NCBI GenBank assembly: GCA_025363795.1
Contig: JANYLE010000197.1
Span: 1 to 17,326, forward strand
Length of the DNA: 17,326 nt
DNA from: Mariniphaga sp.
GTDB lineage: Bacteria > Bacteroidota > Bacteroidia > Bacteroidales > Prolixibacteraceae
Reading direction: 5' to 3'
Every line of letters begins with the position of its first letter. Positions within the stretch are counted from its first letter, which is position 1. The notes below the pieces were generated by a model that was not told the origin of the DNA, did not search any database, and was given only the letters and a program-made list of their open reading frames with translations. A program made the position numbers and the translations under genes. Below are positions 1 through 7,183 of the stretch, one piece after another.

Positions 1-102
1 CGCAAATGCGGATATGTTCACGAAGGGGAAGAACCACCCCAAATTTGTCCGGCTTGTCAGCACCCCACAGGGTATTTTGAGGAGATGGCAGAGAATTATT
101 AA
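1..102 (+). CDS. Rubrerythrin, C-terminal rubredoxin-like end (partial)
   Basis: An open frame enters from the left edge and ends at a TAA at 100-102, giving 33 residues. It reads KCGYVHEGEEPP then ICPACQHPTGYFE, which is the typical C-terminal rubredoxin-like iron site of rubrerythrins: a CxxC pair (its first Cys would lie just outside the window), the CGYVHEG turn, and a second CPAC pair. The ending FEEMAENY also fits the family. Rubrerythrins are cytoplasmic non-haem iron peroxidases that reduce hydrogen peroxide in anaerobes and microaerophiles. The diiron ferritin-like domain lies outside the window. The gene has no evident link to the polysaccharide locus further right. Confidence 0.88.
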   Translation, partial: RKCGYVHEGEEPPQICPACQHPTGYFEEMAENY

Positions 103-116
103 TTCCATTTTTCAGT

Positions 117-124
117 TACCTTTG
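117..124 (+). promoter_or_regulatory. Candidate Bacteroidota -7 element (TACCTTTG)
   Basis: TACCTTTG matches the Bacteroidota -7 consensus TAnnTTTG. It ends only 8 bases before the ATG at 133, so transcription from it would give a very short or leaderless mRNA for the downstream lipoprotein. I see no convincing TTTG -33 box 17-23 bases upstream, so it could be a chance match. Confidence 0.25.
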
Positions 125-132
125 TGGCCTAA

Positions 133-2034
133 ATGAAAGTAAGAAATACCATAACCAGAATCACAGTTCGTTTATTGCTGGTAACGATGTCAATAGCTGT
201 GATCTTCATCGGGATAGCCGCCTGCAGCGGTCAGCCGGCAGCAAAGAAGCCTGGTACAGACCCGAAAACCAAAGTCAATTCATCCGAAGACCAAAACGAC
301 GCAGATGAATCCGAAGCTGTTAATGCACTATTGGTTTCGCCTAAAAATCCCCAGCCGGGACAAACTTTCCATGTGCTGGCAGTGGGCGGAAAAAATATCC
401 GAAAAGCTAAGATAGCAATAAGCGCACCTTCCGGTTCTGTCGATTCTCAAAAAAGCAGGAATGGTGATGGTTTACCATTCTGGCGTATCGACGAATTTAA
501 GGCAGGTGCTGCCGGGAAATATAAGGTTTCCTTAACAACAGACAATAAGACAACCATCAACCAGGAATTCTGGGTAACGGATAACCCTGCTGCACCATCT
601 TCCGGTGGAGTATGGAAAACCATACGCGGATGGGATGGCGCTACTGAGGCACTCTATTCAGCCTGGATAAATGCCATGTTTTATAATGCTGATGAACGCT
701 CAACCTGGACAGCGCTGCACGAAGTAACCCAAAATAAGGATCGTAACTTTCTGTACAATCACCTCTCACTGGGAGAAGATGATCCGACAGGAAAAAACAG
801 GGTCCTCATGCAGCCCGATTGCGCTGATAATCCGTTTTACCTGAGAGCCTATTTTGCATGGAAACTGGGGCTCCCGTTTGGTTACCACTTATCCGACCGG
901 GGTGGTATTGGTCGCTCCCCAAAAACAGGACAATGGATCACGAATCAGACTTCGGCTACGAAATCTCAACCGACACTGGCCTTCAACGCGTTCCTAAGAA
1001 GCGTTGCAAATGGGGTCCATTCAGGGACAGCCCGTACCGCACTTAAAGATGAAAACTCCGACTATTATCCTGTTGCACTCACACGTGAGGCTTTACGCCC
1101 CGGTGTTGTATTTGCTGATCCTTATGGCCACACGCTGATTCTCGTTCGTTGGGTGCCGCAAACCGATGATGCGCCGGGAGTGCTGCTATCTGTAGATGCT
1201 CAGCCAGACGGCACAGTCGGAATCAAACGTTTCTGGAAAGGCAACTTTCTGTTTTCCACAACCGATGTGATCGGCGATCCGGGTTTCAAAGCCTTTCGCC
1301 CGATCGTAATGGATGATGGTCAACCTCATCCGTTGAAAACGAAAGAGATATCCGCGAAAGCTGGACTCATCCCTTTTTCGCTTCAGCAGCAAAAAATGAC
1401 GGGTGATGTTTTCTATCACACGATGGAACGCGTCATCAACCCAAAGCCACTTGATCCGGAAGTGGCCCTGCTCGATTTGATCCAGGCGCTTTACGAACAA
1501 TTGACCGTGAGGATTACCTCCGTTGCCAACGGCGAGGCTTATATGAAATCCCATCCGGGCGAGGTGATTGGAATGCCGGGCGGACTCTCTGGTGTATTTC
1601 AGGCAGGTGGTCAATGGGAAGATTTTTCAACCCCAAACCGTGACCTGAGGCTACTCATCGCAACTGATGCGGTGCTCGACTTTCCCGATAAAATCGTTCG
1701 CTCACCCGAGGATTTCAAGTTATCTAAATTCAAATCAGCAGAGCATGTTAAGAAGAATCTCGAAGAGTTCCTGGCGAAGAAGTTAGCTGAGCTGTCAATT
1801 ACCTATACGCGCACCAACGGTTCCGAACAAAAGCTCACGCTCGCCGAGATCGTTAAAAGAAAAGATGCGTTCGAGATGGCCTATAACCCGAACGATGGAA
1901 TTGAGATCCGCTGGGGTGCACCCGAAAAAAGCGAGGAACGCTCTTCCTGCAAACGCCATACACCCGCCGGGCAAATGGAGAAGATGCGATCGGTCCGCTC
2001 GTGGTTTCAGAAAAGGCTCCATCCGCCAACCTGA
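133..2034 (+). CDS. Lipoprotein with putative Cys-His-Asp (transglutaminase/papain-like) triad, function unknown
   Basis: This 633-residue protein starts with a lipoprotein signal peptide: a basic N-terminus, a hydrophobic run at 13-30, and lipobox IAAC with Cys31, so it should be anchored in the envelope. A low-complexity acidic linker (about 35-62) is followed by an Ig-like beta region (about 65-150). The middle part carries DCADNPFYLRAYFAWKLGLP (Cys230), DPYGHTLILVRW (His333) and LLSVDAQPDG (Asp355). This order and these contexts resemble the catalytic triad of transglutaminase-like or NlpC-like cysteine enzymes. No named family is recognised, and the reaction is unknown; peptidase, transamidase or a catalytically dead binding fold are all possible. 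The C-terminal third is rich in charged helices and ends in a basic tail. The ATG at 133 is chosen because it gives an intact signal peptide. A strong terminator follows 70 bases after the stop, so the gene is probably monocistronic. GC content looks higher than in the PUL genes. Confidence 0.8.
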   Translation: MKVRNTITRITVRLLLVTMSIAVIFIGIAACSGQPAAKKPGTDPKTKVNSSEDQNDADESEAVNALLVSPKNPQPGQTFHVLAVGGKNIRKAKIAISAPSGSVDSQKSRNGDGLPFWRIDEFKAGAAGKYKVSLTTDNKTTINQEFWVTDNPAAPSSGGVWKTIRGWDGATEALYSAWINAMFYNADERSTWTALHEVTQNKDRNFLYNHLSLGEDDPTGKNRVLMQPDCADNPFYLRAYFAWKLGLPFGYHLSDRGGIGRSPKTGQWITNQTSATKSQPTLAFNAFLRSVANGVHSGTARTALKDENSDYYPVALTREALRPGVVFADPYGHTLILVRWVPQTDDAPGVLLSVDAQPDGTVGIKRFWKGNFLFSTTDVIGDPGFKAFRPIVMDDGQPHPLKTKEISAKAGLIPFSLQQQKMTGDVFYHTMERVINPKPLDPEVALLDLIQALYEQLTVRITSVANGEAYMKSHPGEVIGMPGGLSGVFQAGGQWEDFSTPNRDLRLLIATDAVLDFPDKIVRSPEDFKLSKFKSAEHVKKNLEEFLAKKLAELSITYTRTNGSEQKLTLAEIVKRKDAFEMAYNPNDGIEIRWGAPEKSEERSSCKRHTPAGQMEKMRSVRSWFQKRLHPPT

Positions 2035-2104
2035 GAATTGCTCAGGTCAATGGCGTAAAACGGCACTGGCCTGACAGCTTCAACAATCGAGAAGAAAGAA
2101 ATTA

Positions 2105-2137
2105 AAAACCCGGCCTTGTTTAATCGAGCCGGGTTTT
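2105..2137. terminator. Rho-independent terminator, probably bidirectional
   Basis: A perfect 10-bp stem, AAAACCCGGC at 2105-2114 pairing with GCCGGGTTTT at 2128-2137, encloses a 13-nt loop. The A-run and T-run flanks let it work in both directions. It sits 70 bases past the stop of the lipoprotein gene, so it should end that transcript, and it could also catch leftward transcripts leaving the DUF4469 gene and the repeat array. Confidence 0.85.
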
Positions 2138-2277
2138 GCTGTTCAATACCTTATCCGGATCAACCGAAAAAAGCAAAGCCGTTCAATTTTGGATTGATCA
2201 TTATCCCCTTCCGGGGAATGACAGATTGTTCTGACTCCGGTGGAGAGATTGCCCTCCTCACTGGCGGATGAATTCAC

Positions 2278-2484
2278 TTGCCGGAGATGGAATGTCACCC
2301 TTGCAGGGGAGGGCGACTTACCCTTGCAGGCGAGGGTGACATACCCTTGCAGGCGAGGGCGACATACCCTTGCAGGCGAGGGCGACATACCCTTGCAGGC
2401 GAGGGTGACATACCCTTGCGGGCGAGGGCGACATACCCTTGCGGGCTAGGGTGGTATCCACTTGTCTGGAAGGGAGATTTGCCC
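2278..2484. repeat. Tandem array of nine 23-bp units, each a potential hairpin
   Basis: Nine head-to-tail units of exactly 23 bp start at 2278, 2301, 2324, 2347, 2370, 2393, 2416, 2439 and 2462. The inner units (2324-2438) are nearly identical, differing mainly at a T/C in the GGGT/GGGC step and an A/G in TTGCAGG/TTGCGGG. The outer units (2278, 2439, 2462) are degenerate, as expected for an array growing by slippage or unequal exchange. Each inner unit can fold CGAGGGT against ACCCTTG around loop GACAT, with one G-T wobble; the closing TTG comes from the next unit (example 2331-2349). There are no spacers, so this is not a CRISPR array. The unit is not a multiple of three, and frames through it show no protein family. 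It is GC-rich against AT-rich surroundings. Confidence 0.92.
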
Positions 2485-2487
2485 GCT

Positions 2488-3228
2488 TTATTGCAATACG
2501 GTCAGGAGATAATCGAACGTATAAGTCTGTGGTTCCTTCAGCAGTTTGACAGAGGGTGAAAATTGGGAACAGATACTTAGCTTATAATCACCGTTTGCCA
2601 ATAAGGGTGGCGCCACGAAAGTGATTTTGGAGGGATTATTTACCAGCAACGATGTATTAGCGATGGAGATAACTTCGTTGGTTTGCTGGTTGGTCAGGTG
2701 GATGCCAACTTCAGGAGCATCACCTTTGATTTTAATACGGTTACCCGTGATGTTCACGCCACCGCCCGGTGTGATCCGGCAGTTCACAAGCCCCGAACTT
2801 ACATCAGTGATCGTATTGATGGTTATACCCGAGGAAGCCATGCCCCTTACATCAACCAAACTTGCCTCTACAGCATTTCGGAGTTCGGCTACAGGGACAT
2901 AATTTACGCCAAGACAGTGTTGTGCCGCATCCCATTTGGCGTTATCGCCAATAAAAACACCGTTGACCGTGAGGTTAAAATAGCCCAGTCCAAACTTTAC
3001 CGAAGCTCCGTTGACTATTTCTTCGATGGCAATCTCTTTGAGCAGTTGCATCGATGCCTTAAGTGTGGCTGCATTAATATCCGATCGCCGCAAAACGGCC
3101 GTGGCAATAAGATCGTCTTCGGTAAGCGATTTGGTGGTAACCACTCGTCCGGAATGGTCATCTTTTCGTTGGGTAATCGGTAGATCGTAAAGTTCGACGA
3201 TAACGCTGCTTTTTCCTGCTGTTATCAT
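2488..3228 (-). CDS. HU-like DNA-binding / DUF4469 domain protein
   Basis: This 246-residue protein has no signal peptide and should be cytoplasmic. The N-terminal half (about 1-125) resembles the Bacteroidota HU-like DNA-binding domain, with the typical segments TEDDLIATAVLRRSDIN and LKEIAIEEIVNGASVKFG and a beta-arm-like stretch around FNLTVNGVF. The C-terminal half (about 130-240) has the DUF4469 pattern: RITPGGGVNITGNRIKIKG followed by GIHLTN and a beta-rich, immunoglobulin-like ending. Proteins of this build are common, often multicopy, in Bacteroidota; a nucleoid-associated role is assumed but not established. It lies downstream of the PUL on the same strand, 117 bp after the last GH30, and may be independently transcribed. 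Length is normal for the family. Family call is firm, function is not. Confidence 0.82.
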   Translation of the reverse strand: MITAGKSSVIVELYDLPITQRKDDHSGRVVTTKSLTEDDLIATAVLRRSDINAATLKASMQLLKEIAIEEIVNGASVKFGLGYFNLTVNGVFIGDNAKWDAAQHCLGVNYVPVAELRNAVEASLVDVRGMASSGITINTITDVSSGLVNCRITPGGGVNITGNRIKIKGDAPEVGIHLTNQQTNEVISIANTSLLVNNPSKITFVAPPLLANGDYKLSICSQFSPSVKLLKEPQTYTFDYLLTVLQ

Positions 3229-3274
3229 ACCGTTGTTTGTTAGCTGGTTATTAAATAAGTCAATTCCGTGAAAT

Positions 3275-3282
3275 CAAAAATA
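3275..3282 (-). promoter_or_regulatory. Candidate -7 element (TATTTTTG) for the DUF4469 gene
   Basis: On the - strand the bases read TATTTTTG, matching TAnnTTTG, about 47 bp upstream of the ATG at 3228, which would leave a leader of roughly 40 nt. Only a weak TTTCG stands where a -33 TTTG would be expected. A weak hairpin (TAGTC at 3297-3293 with GACTA at 3285-3281 on the - strand) precedes the same T-run, so this spot could instead be a poor terminator for the PUL transcript. Confidence 0.35.
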
Positions 3283-3345
3283 GTCTTTTCCTGACTAAAT
3301 CGGAACGAAAGATCCCCGAATTTAAAAACCGTCATTAAAACTGCA

Positions 3346-4785
3346 TTACCACACGTAAGTTCCGACTGCCCCTTTCGCAAGAAAAGTTGATGCCGTTTTG
3401 CCATTGAAACGGATCGTGAATACTTTCTTAGCGCCACTATTATTCTGCACAATCAGCACATTCTTCCCGTCAGGCGTTTTAAAGGCCACATTGGGTAGCT
3501 CAGTTGATGCATCCGAACCAATTCTGACCGATCCGGGCCGGACAAATTTTGCGGCATGAGCAAGAATATAATAAGCCGGATTCCGGGTCACCGCATTTCC
3601 GTTGATCGTGATGGTCCCAAGGCATTGGTCGCAACCGCCTATGGTATGTGGATCATTTTTAGGATCGGCAGCAAGGTTCCATTCCAAAATAGTACGGCAC
3701 CAGTTGCGGGTTCCCCCGATGACCAGCGTGCGGACATGCCATGCCAGGTCTTCCGCCAGGTTTCCCGGAGCACCAACCCATTGTTCGGTGAAATAGAGGT
3801 TTTTATTCGGGAACGCATTGTGTACGGGAGTCAATGCCTCAATTGTACCCCCATAAAGATGAAAAGCAGAACCATCAACATATTTGGCAGCTTCGGGATC
3901 GTTCAATATCGCCAACGGATAATCGGGACGGTCGGCATTGTGGTCATAAACAATGATCTTCGTGGCAATATTTGCGGCAGCAAAAGCAGGCCCCAGGCTG
4001 CGTTTAATGAACGCAGCCTCATCTTCGGCAGTCATATACATGCTCGGATTATTCCCGGGATGCAAGGGCTCATTCTGGATTGTGATTGCGTCAATATGAA
4101 TTCCTTCTGCCTTCATTCCCTGAATATACTTTACAAAATACCTGGCGTAAGCGTCAAAATATTCCGGTTTTAAACTTCCACCCTTCGTATTGTTATTCGT
4201 TTTCATCCACGTAGGAGCCGACCATGGCGATCCCATGATTTTAATGGAAGGATTAATTGCGAGGATTTCCTTCAGTACGGGAATCAAGTCAACTCGTTCT
4301 GTATCGAGTGAAAACCGGGTCATTTCAGGATCGGTCTCACCGGCAGGCAGATCATTGTACGAAAAGACCCAGTCGCTCAAATCCGATGCGCCAATGCTTA
4401 CGCGTAAATAACTGATTCCAATATTTTTTCCATCGGTTGCAAACAGCTCTTTTAAAATAGCAGTCCGGCTTGCTGCATCCATCCGGTGTAAAAGGGTTGC
4501 GCTGCCCCCCGTCAGACAATTTCCAAACCCGTCAATGGGTTGAAAGACCTGGGTCGGATCAACCGTTATTGACGGATCCTTGGTTACAACACTTCCTAAA
4601 CTTAAACTCTTTTGAGGCTGAAATAAAATATGATACTGAGGACTTGTCAGCCAGAAGGAAACTTCAGCCTTTGTGGATTTTAACGGGGCCTTACCAACCG
4701 GGTTATTGCCGTAAAGAGCCGTTCCGCCACAACTTAACGCGACGAAAAGGGCGATAGTTACTTTCAAAGTATAGGATAATCTCAT
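3346..4785 (-). CDS. GH30 glycoside hydrolase, probable endo-beta-1,6-glucanase (copy 1)
   Basis: This 479-residue enzyme has a signal peptide (hydrophobic 8-25). Cys19 could be lipidated, but the context VALSC is not a clean lipobox, so a soluble periplasmic form is also possible. The family 30 TIM barrel is clear: FQPIDGFGNCLTGGSA (about 81-96), YLRVSIGASDLS (126-137), GSPWSAPTWMK (185-195), the acid/base motif QNEPLHPGNNPS with Glu239, and the nucleophile motif YFTEQW with Glu334. A conserved GGCDQC (383-388) and a C-terminal beta-sandwich (about 415-479) complete the fold. GH30 enzymes are retaining hydrolases acting on beta-glucosidic or related bonds. The motifs look closest to GH30_3 beta-1,6-glucanases (for example pustulan or laminarin branch cleavage), but GH30_1 is not excluded by eye. 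It is the last gene of the PUL, 32 bp after its paralogue, and probably co-transcribed with it. Confidence 0.88.
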   Translation of the reverse strand: MRLSYTLKVTIALFVALSCGGTALYGNNPVGKAPLKSTKAEVSFWLTSPQYHILFQPQKSLSLGSVVTKDPSITVDPTQVFQPIDGFGNCLTGGSATLLHRMDAASRTAILKELFATDGKNIGISYLRVSIGASDLSDWVFSYNDLPAGETDPEMTRFSLDTERVDLIPVLKEILAINPSIKIMGSPWSAPTWMKTNNNTKGGSLKPEYFDAYARYFVKYIQGMKAEGIHIDAITIQNEPLHPGNNPSMYMTAEDEAAFIKRSLGPAFAAANIATKIIVYDHNADRPDYPLAILNDPEAAKYVDGSAFHLYGGTIEALTPVHNAFPNKNLYFTEQWVGAPGNLAEDLAWHVRTLVIGGTRNWCRTILEWNLAADPKNDPHTIGGCDQCLGTITINGNAVTRNPAYYILAHAAKFVRPGSVRIGSDASTELPNVAFKTPDGKNVLIVQNNSGAKKVFTIRFNGKTASTFLAKGAVGTYVW

Positions 4786-4817
4786 CTCTCAATCAGTTTT
4801 TGTAACAATTCATACCA

Positions 4818-6260
4818 TTATTGCCAGCTATATGTACCTACCGAACCACTTTCCAATGAAGTCGTCACCCATCTTCCATTATATTTAATATTAAACAGTT
4901 CGGTAGCCGTTCCATCATTTTCAACGATTAAAACCTTTTTCCCCGCAGGCGTTTTAAACGCGACATTATTTAGATTTCCACTCAGATTACTTGAAATTCT
5001 TACCGAGCCTGTCGGAACAAATTTGGAAGCGTGAGCAATGATATAATACCCCACATTCCGCGTGAAGTTATCACTACTGTTAATCGTGATTGCGCCTTTA
5101 CAAGTCGAACAACCACCCGGCGTATGCGGCTCAAATGCGGCATTATTAGCCAGGTTCCATTCGAGCGCGACTTTGCTCCAGTTACGCACCGAACCAATGA
5201 TCACATTTTTTAAATGCCATTTTAAATCGCCGTCAAAACTGCCCGTTGCCCCCGTGTATTGCTCCGTAAAATAAATATTCTTGTCAGGGAATGAATTGTG
5301 AACCACAGACAAGGCACTTATATCGCCTGCATAAAGGTGAAAAGCAGAGCCATCGATAAATGTTTTTGCACCTGCATCGTTTAAAACGGCAATCGGGTAT
5401 TCGGGTTTGTCGCAGTTATGATCGTAAATAACAATCTTGGTAGTGATATTGGCAGATTGAAAAGCAGGTCCCAGGTTGTTTTTGATAAACTCAGCCTGTT
5501 GTAGGGCCGACATCAGCATGCTGGGATTATTGCCAGGATGCAATGGTTCATTCTGGGGCGTAATAGCATTTATTGTAATCCCTTCAGCCTTCATTTTCTG
5601 GATATACTTCACAAAGTACTGGGCGTAAACTCCGTAATATTGCGGCAGCAAATTTCCTCCCATAAAATTGTTATTATCCTTCATCCAAACCGGGGCGGAC
5701 CAGGGAGTGGCAATGATTTTAATAGCTGGATTTATAACCAATATTTCTTTTAGCAGCGGTATTAAGCTGGTCATATTCGGAGCCAGGCTAAAGTTGGTCA
5801 GGTTGACATCAGTTTGCCCGGCAGGCATATCATCATACGAAAACGGGGCGCTATCCAAATCAGATGCTCCAATGCTGATTCTTAAATAACTGATCGAGAT
5901 GGCATTGTTGCCCGTGCCAAACAATTCCTGCAATAGTTCCTGTTTTTTCGCCGAACTTAAAAGGTTAATCACCTCTGCGCTGCCACCCGTAAAGGTATAT
6001 CCGAAACCATCAATTGTTTGAAATATCTGATTGTCATCAATCTCAATATTTGGATACATATTATAGGTTGTACCAAACCCTAAAACAGCGGTTTGCTTTT
6101 CAAGTTTTACCGTTTGATCAGCCTTTGTCAGCCAAAGATCCATGTCATTGGTAACCGGGATCGGATCAGGAGTTGGTGCCGGACTATCTCCGGATTTACC
6201 GCATTTTACCAGAAAAGCAGCAAGGATGATTAAGGAGATTAATGCTTTATATATTTTCAT
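4818..6260 (-). CDS. GH30 glycoside hydrolase, probable endo-beta-1,6-glucanase lipoprotein (copy 2)
   Basis: This 480-residue paralogue of the downstream GH30 seems more than half identical to it by eye across the barrel. The N-terminus is lipoprotein-like: a hydrophobic run, then Cys20 in FLVKC followed by a Ser/Pro/Asp-rich linker to about residue 38. The Lys at -1 is unusual for a lipobox, but the linker fits a surface or outer-membrane lipoprotein. Barrel motifs are DGFGYTFTGGSAE, YLRISIGASDL, ATPWSAPVWMK, acid/base QNEPLHPGNNPS (Glu238) and nucleophile YFTEQY (Glu333), plus a GGCSTC pair and a C-terminal beta-sandwich. Both catalytic glutamates are present, so activity is expected, probably on beta-1,6 bonds or branches of a beta-glucan. 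It lies 51 bp after the minimal GH16 and 32 bp before the other GH30. The differing N-termini suggest the two copies may work in different compartments. Confidence 0.88.
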   Translation of the reverse strand: MKIYKALISLIILAAFLVKCGKSGDSPAPTPDPIPVTNDMDLWLTKADQTVKLEKQTAVLGFGTTYNMYPNIEIDDNQIFQTIDGFGYTFTGGSAEVINLLSSAKKQELLQELFGTGNNAISISYLRISIGASDLDSAPFSYDDMPAGQTDVNLTNFSLAPNMTSLIPLLKEILVINPAIKIIATPWSAPVWMKDNNNFMGGNLLPQYYGVYAQYFVKYIQKMKAEGITINAITPQNEPLHPGNNPSMLMSALQQAEFIKNNLGPAFQSANITTKIVIYDHNCDKPEYPIAVLNDAGAKTFIDGSAFHLYAGDISALSVVHNSFPDKNIYFTEQYTGATGSFDGDLKWHLKNVIIGSVRNWSKVALEWNLANNAAFEPHTPGGCSTCKGAITINSSDNFTRNVGYYIIAHASKFVPTGSVRISSNLSGNLNNVAFKTPAGKKVLIVENDGTATELFNIKYNGRWVTTSLESGSVGTYSWQ

Positions 6261-6311
6261 CGTAATTAATTTGTTTTAAAGATACCCAATCTTGCAGGAG
6301 AATAAGCATCC

Positions 6312-7133
6312 CTACCGGTACACCCTGACGTAATCCACCTCCAGGGTTGCATTGGTGAATGCAGGATCAACGGGACCTCCAAATCCACCCCCCATGGCTA
6401 AATTCATAAGGAGAAAAAAGTCAAGGTTAAATGGGGTATTTGCGGAATTCATGACGGTATGGAACACCTTGCCGTCTACAGCAATTTTAATCGAGGATTC
6501 CGACCACTCCAACGAATATTTATGAAATGCGGTGGAGGCGCCTGAAATCATTGTTGTCTTGCCATCAGCATTGCCACCTGATCTTCCGGGATAATGAAGG
6601 GTACCGAAGATTTTATTCAACTCATATCCCCTGTACTCCATAATATCAATCTCGCCACATAAAGGCCATCCAACTGAATTAATATTATTCCCTAACATCC
6701 AGATACCGGGCCATACACCTACTCCTACAGGCATTTTGGCACTTATCTCAACCTTCCCGTATTTAAAAGCAAATTTATTCTGGGAGAGTAACCGTGCCGA
6801 AGTATAGGCACAACCATTATAGTTTTCTTTGATGGCATTAATCTTTAAAACCCCACCATGAACGATGACATTCGCTGGTCTGTTCGTATAATATTCCAGT
6901 TCGTTATTGCCCCAACCATTAGCTCCTGTCCCCAAATCATAACCCCACTTTGTAGAGTCAGGGGCTCCGTCTTTATTGAATTCGTCAGACCAAACTAACT
7001 TTGTATATTTTGCTGCTTTGTGGGCGGCTACCTTCTTTTGATCAGCGCCTGTTTGCTGCGCTTTTGAAATTATGCCAATAAAGGAGAATGCCAACACCGT
7101 AAGGGTGTAGCGTAACTGTTGCTTGAACGACAT
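6312..7133 (-). CDS. Secreted GH16 laminarinase-type endo-beta-1,3-glucanase, catalytic domain only
   Basis: This 273-residue protein has a signal peptide with likely cleavage after SKA (about 25) and no lipobox Cys, so it should be periplasmic or secreted. From about 44 to the end it is a single GH16 beta-jelly roll: KLVWSDEFNKDG, GWGNNELEYYT, KYGKVEISAKMPVGVGVWPGIWMLG, and the catalytic motif GEIDIMEYRG with nucleophile Glu161, Asp163 and acid/base Glu166. The ending LEVDYVRVYR is the normal domain end. The E-I-D-I-M-E form with the extra Met is that of the laminarinase (GH16_3-like) group acting on beta-1,3 or mixed beta-1,3/1,4-glucans, rather than the lichenase form. There are no accessory domains. 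It sits 50 bp after the Calx-beta GH16 and 51 bp before the first GH30, consistent with one transcript. It may trim oligosaccharides already imported by SusCD, but its location is not proven. Confidence 0.9.
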   Translation of the reverse strand: MSFKQQLRYTLTVLAFSFIGIISKAQQTGADQKKVAAHKAAKYTKLVWSDEFNKDGAPDSTKWGYDLGTGANGWGNNELEYYTNRPANVIVHGGVLKINAIKENYNGCAYTSARLLSQNKFAFKYGKVEISAKMPVGVGVWPGIWMLGNNINSVGWPLCGEIDIMEYRGYELNKIFGTLHYPGRSGGNADGKTTMISGASTAFHKYSLEWSESSIKIAVDGKVFHTVMNSANTPFNLDFFLLMNLAMGGGFGGPVDPAFTNATLEVDYVRVYR

Positions 7134-7183
7134 AGCTTATATCTTTTTGTGATTAATAATCTGTTAAAACCTATTCTTATTGC

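Larger units (their letters stand above)
2035..2487. other. Convergent intergenic spacer
   Basis: This 453-bp gap separates the 3' ends of the triad lipoprotein (+) and the DUF4469 protein (-). It holds the terminator at 2105-2137, a short CCCC-TTCC-GGGG hairpin near 2205-2216, and the 23-bp tandem array at 2278-2484. Open frames exist here on both strands, but they run through the tandem array with a 23-residue periodicity and no domain character, so I do not call genes. Confidence 0.75.

Noticed and set aside
1186..1614. A 142-codon frame on the - strand inside the lipoprotein gene
   Set aside because: It is fully antisense to a gene with a signal peptide and conserved-looking motifs, and shows no domain of its own.
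1920..2104. Frameshift near the 3' end of the triad lipoprotein, because another frame stays open to about 2104 with a plausible ending
   Set aside because: The called frame keeps normal codon use and a Trp/Phe/Arg-rich ending up to its TGA, so the other open frame is more likely chance in a GC-richer stretch. Comparison with homologues would settle it.
2278..2484. CRISPR array
   Set aside because: The units are directly contiguous without unique spacers, and no cas gene is in the window.
2143..2559. Open frames on both strands across the 23-bp repeat region
   Set aside because: They translate the tandem repeat with a 23-residue period, overlap one another on opposite strands, and lack any domain or signal peptide; the repeat length is not a multiple of three, so no frame is preserved by selection.
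3556..4173. A 205-codon + strand frame opposite the GH30 gene, and a similar 166-codon one at 2683-3183
   Set aside because: Both are antisense shadows of genes with clear family motifs.
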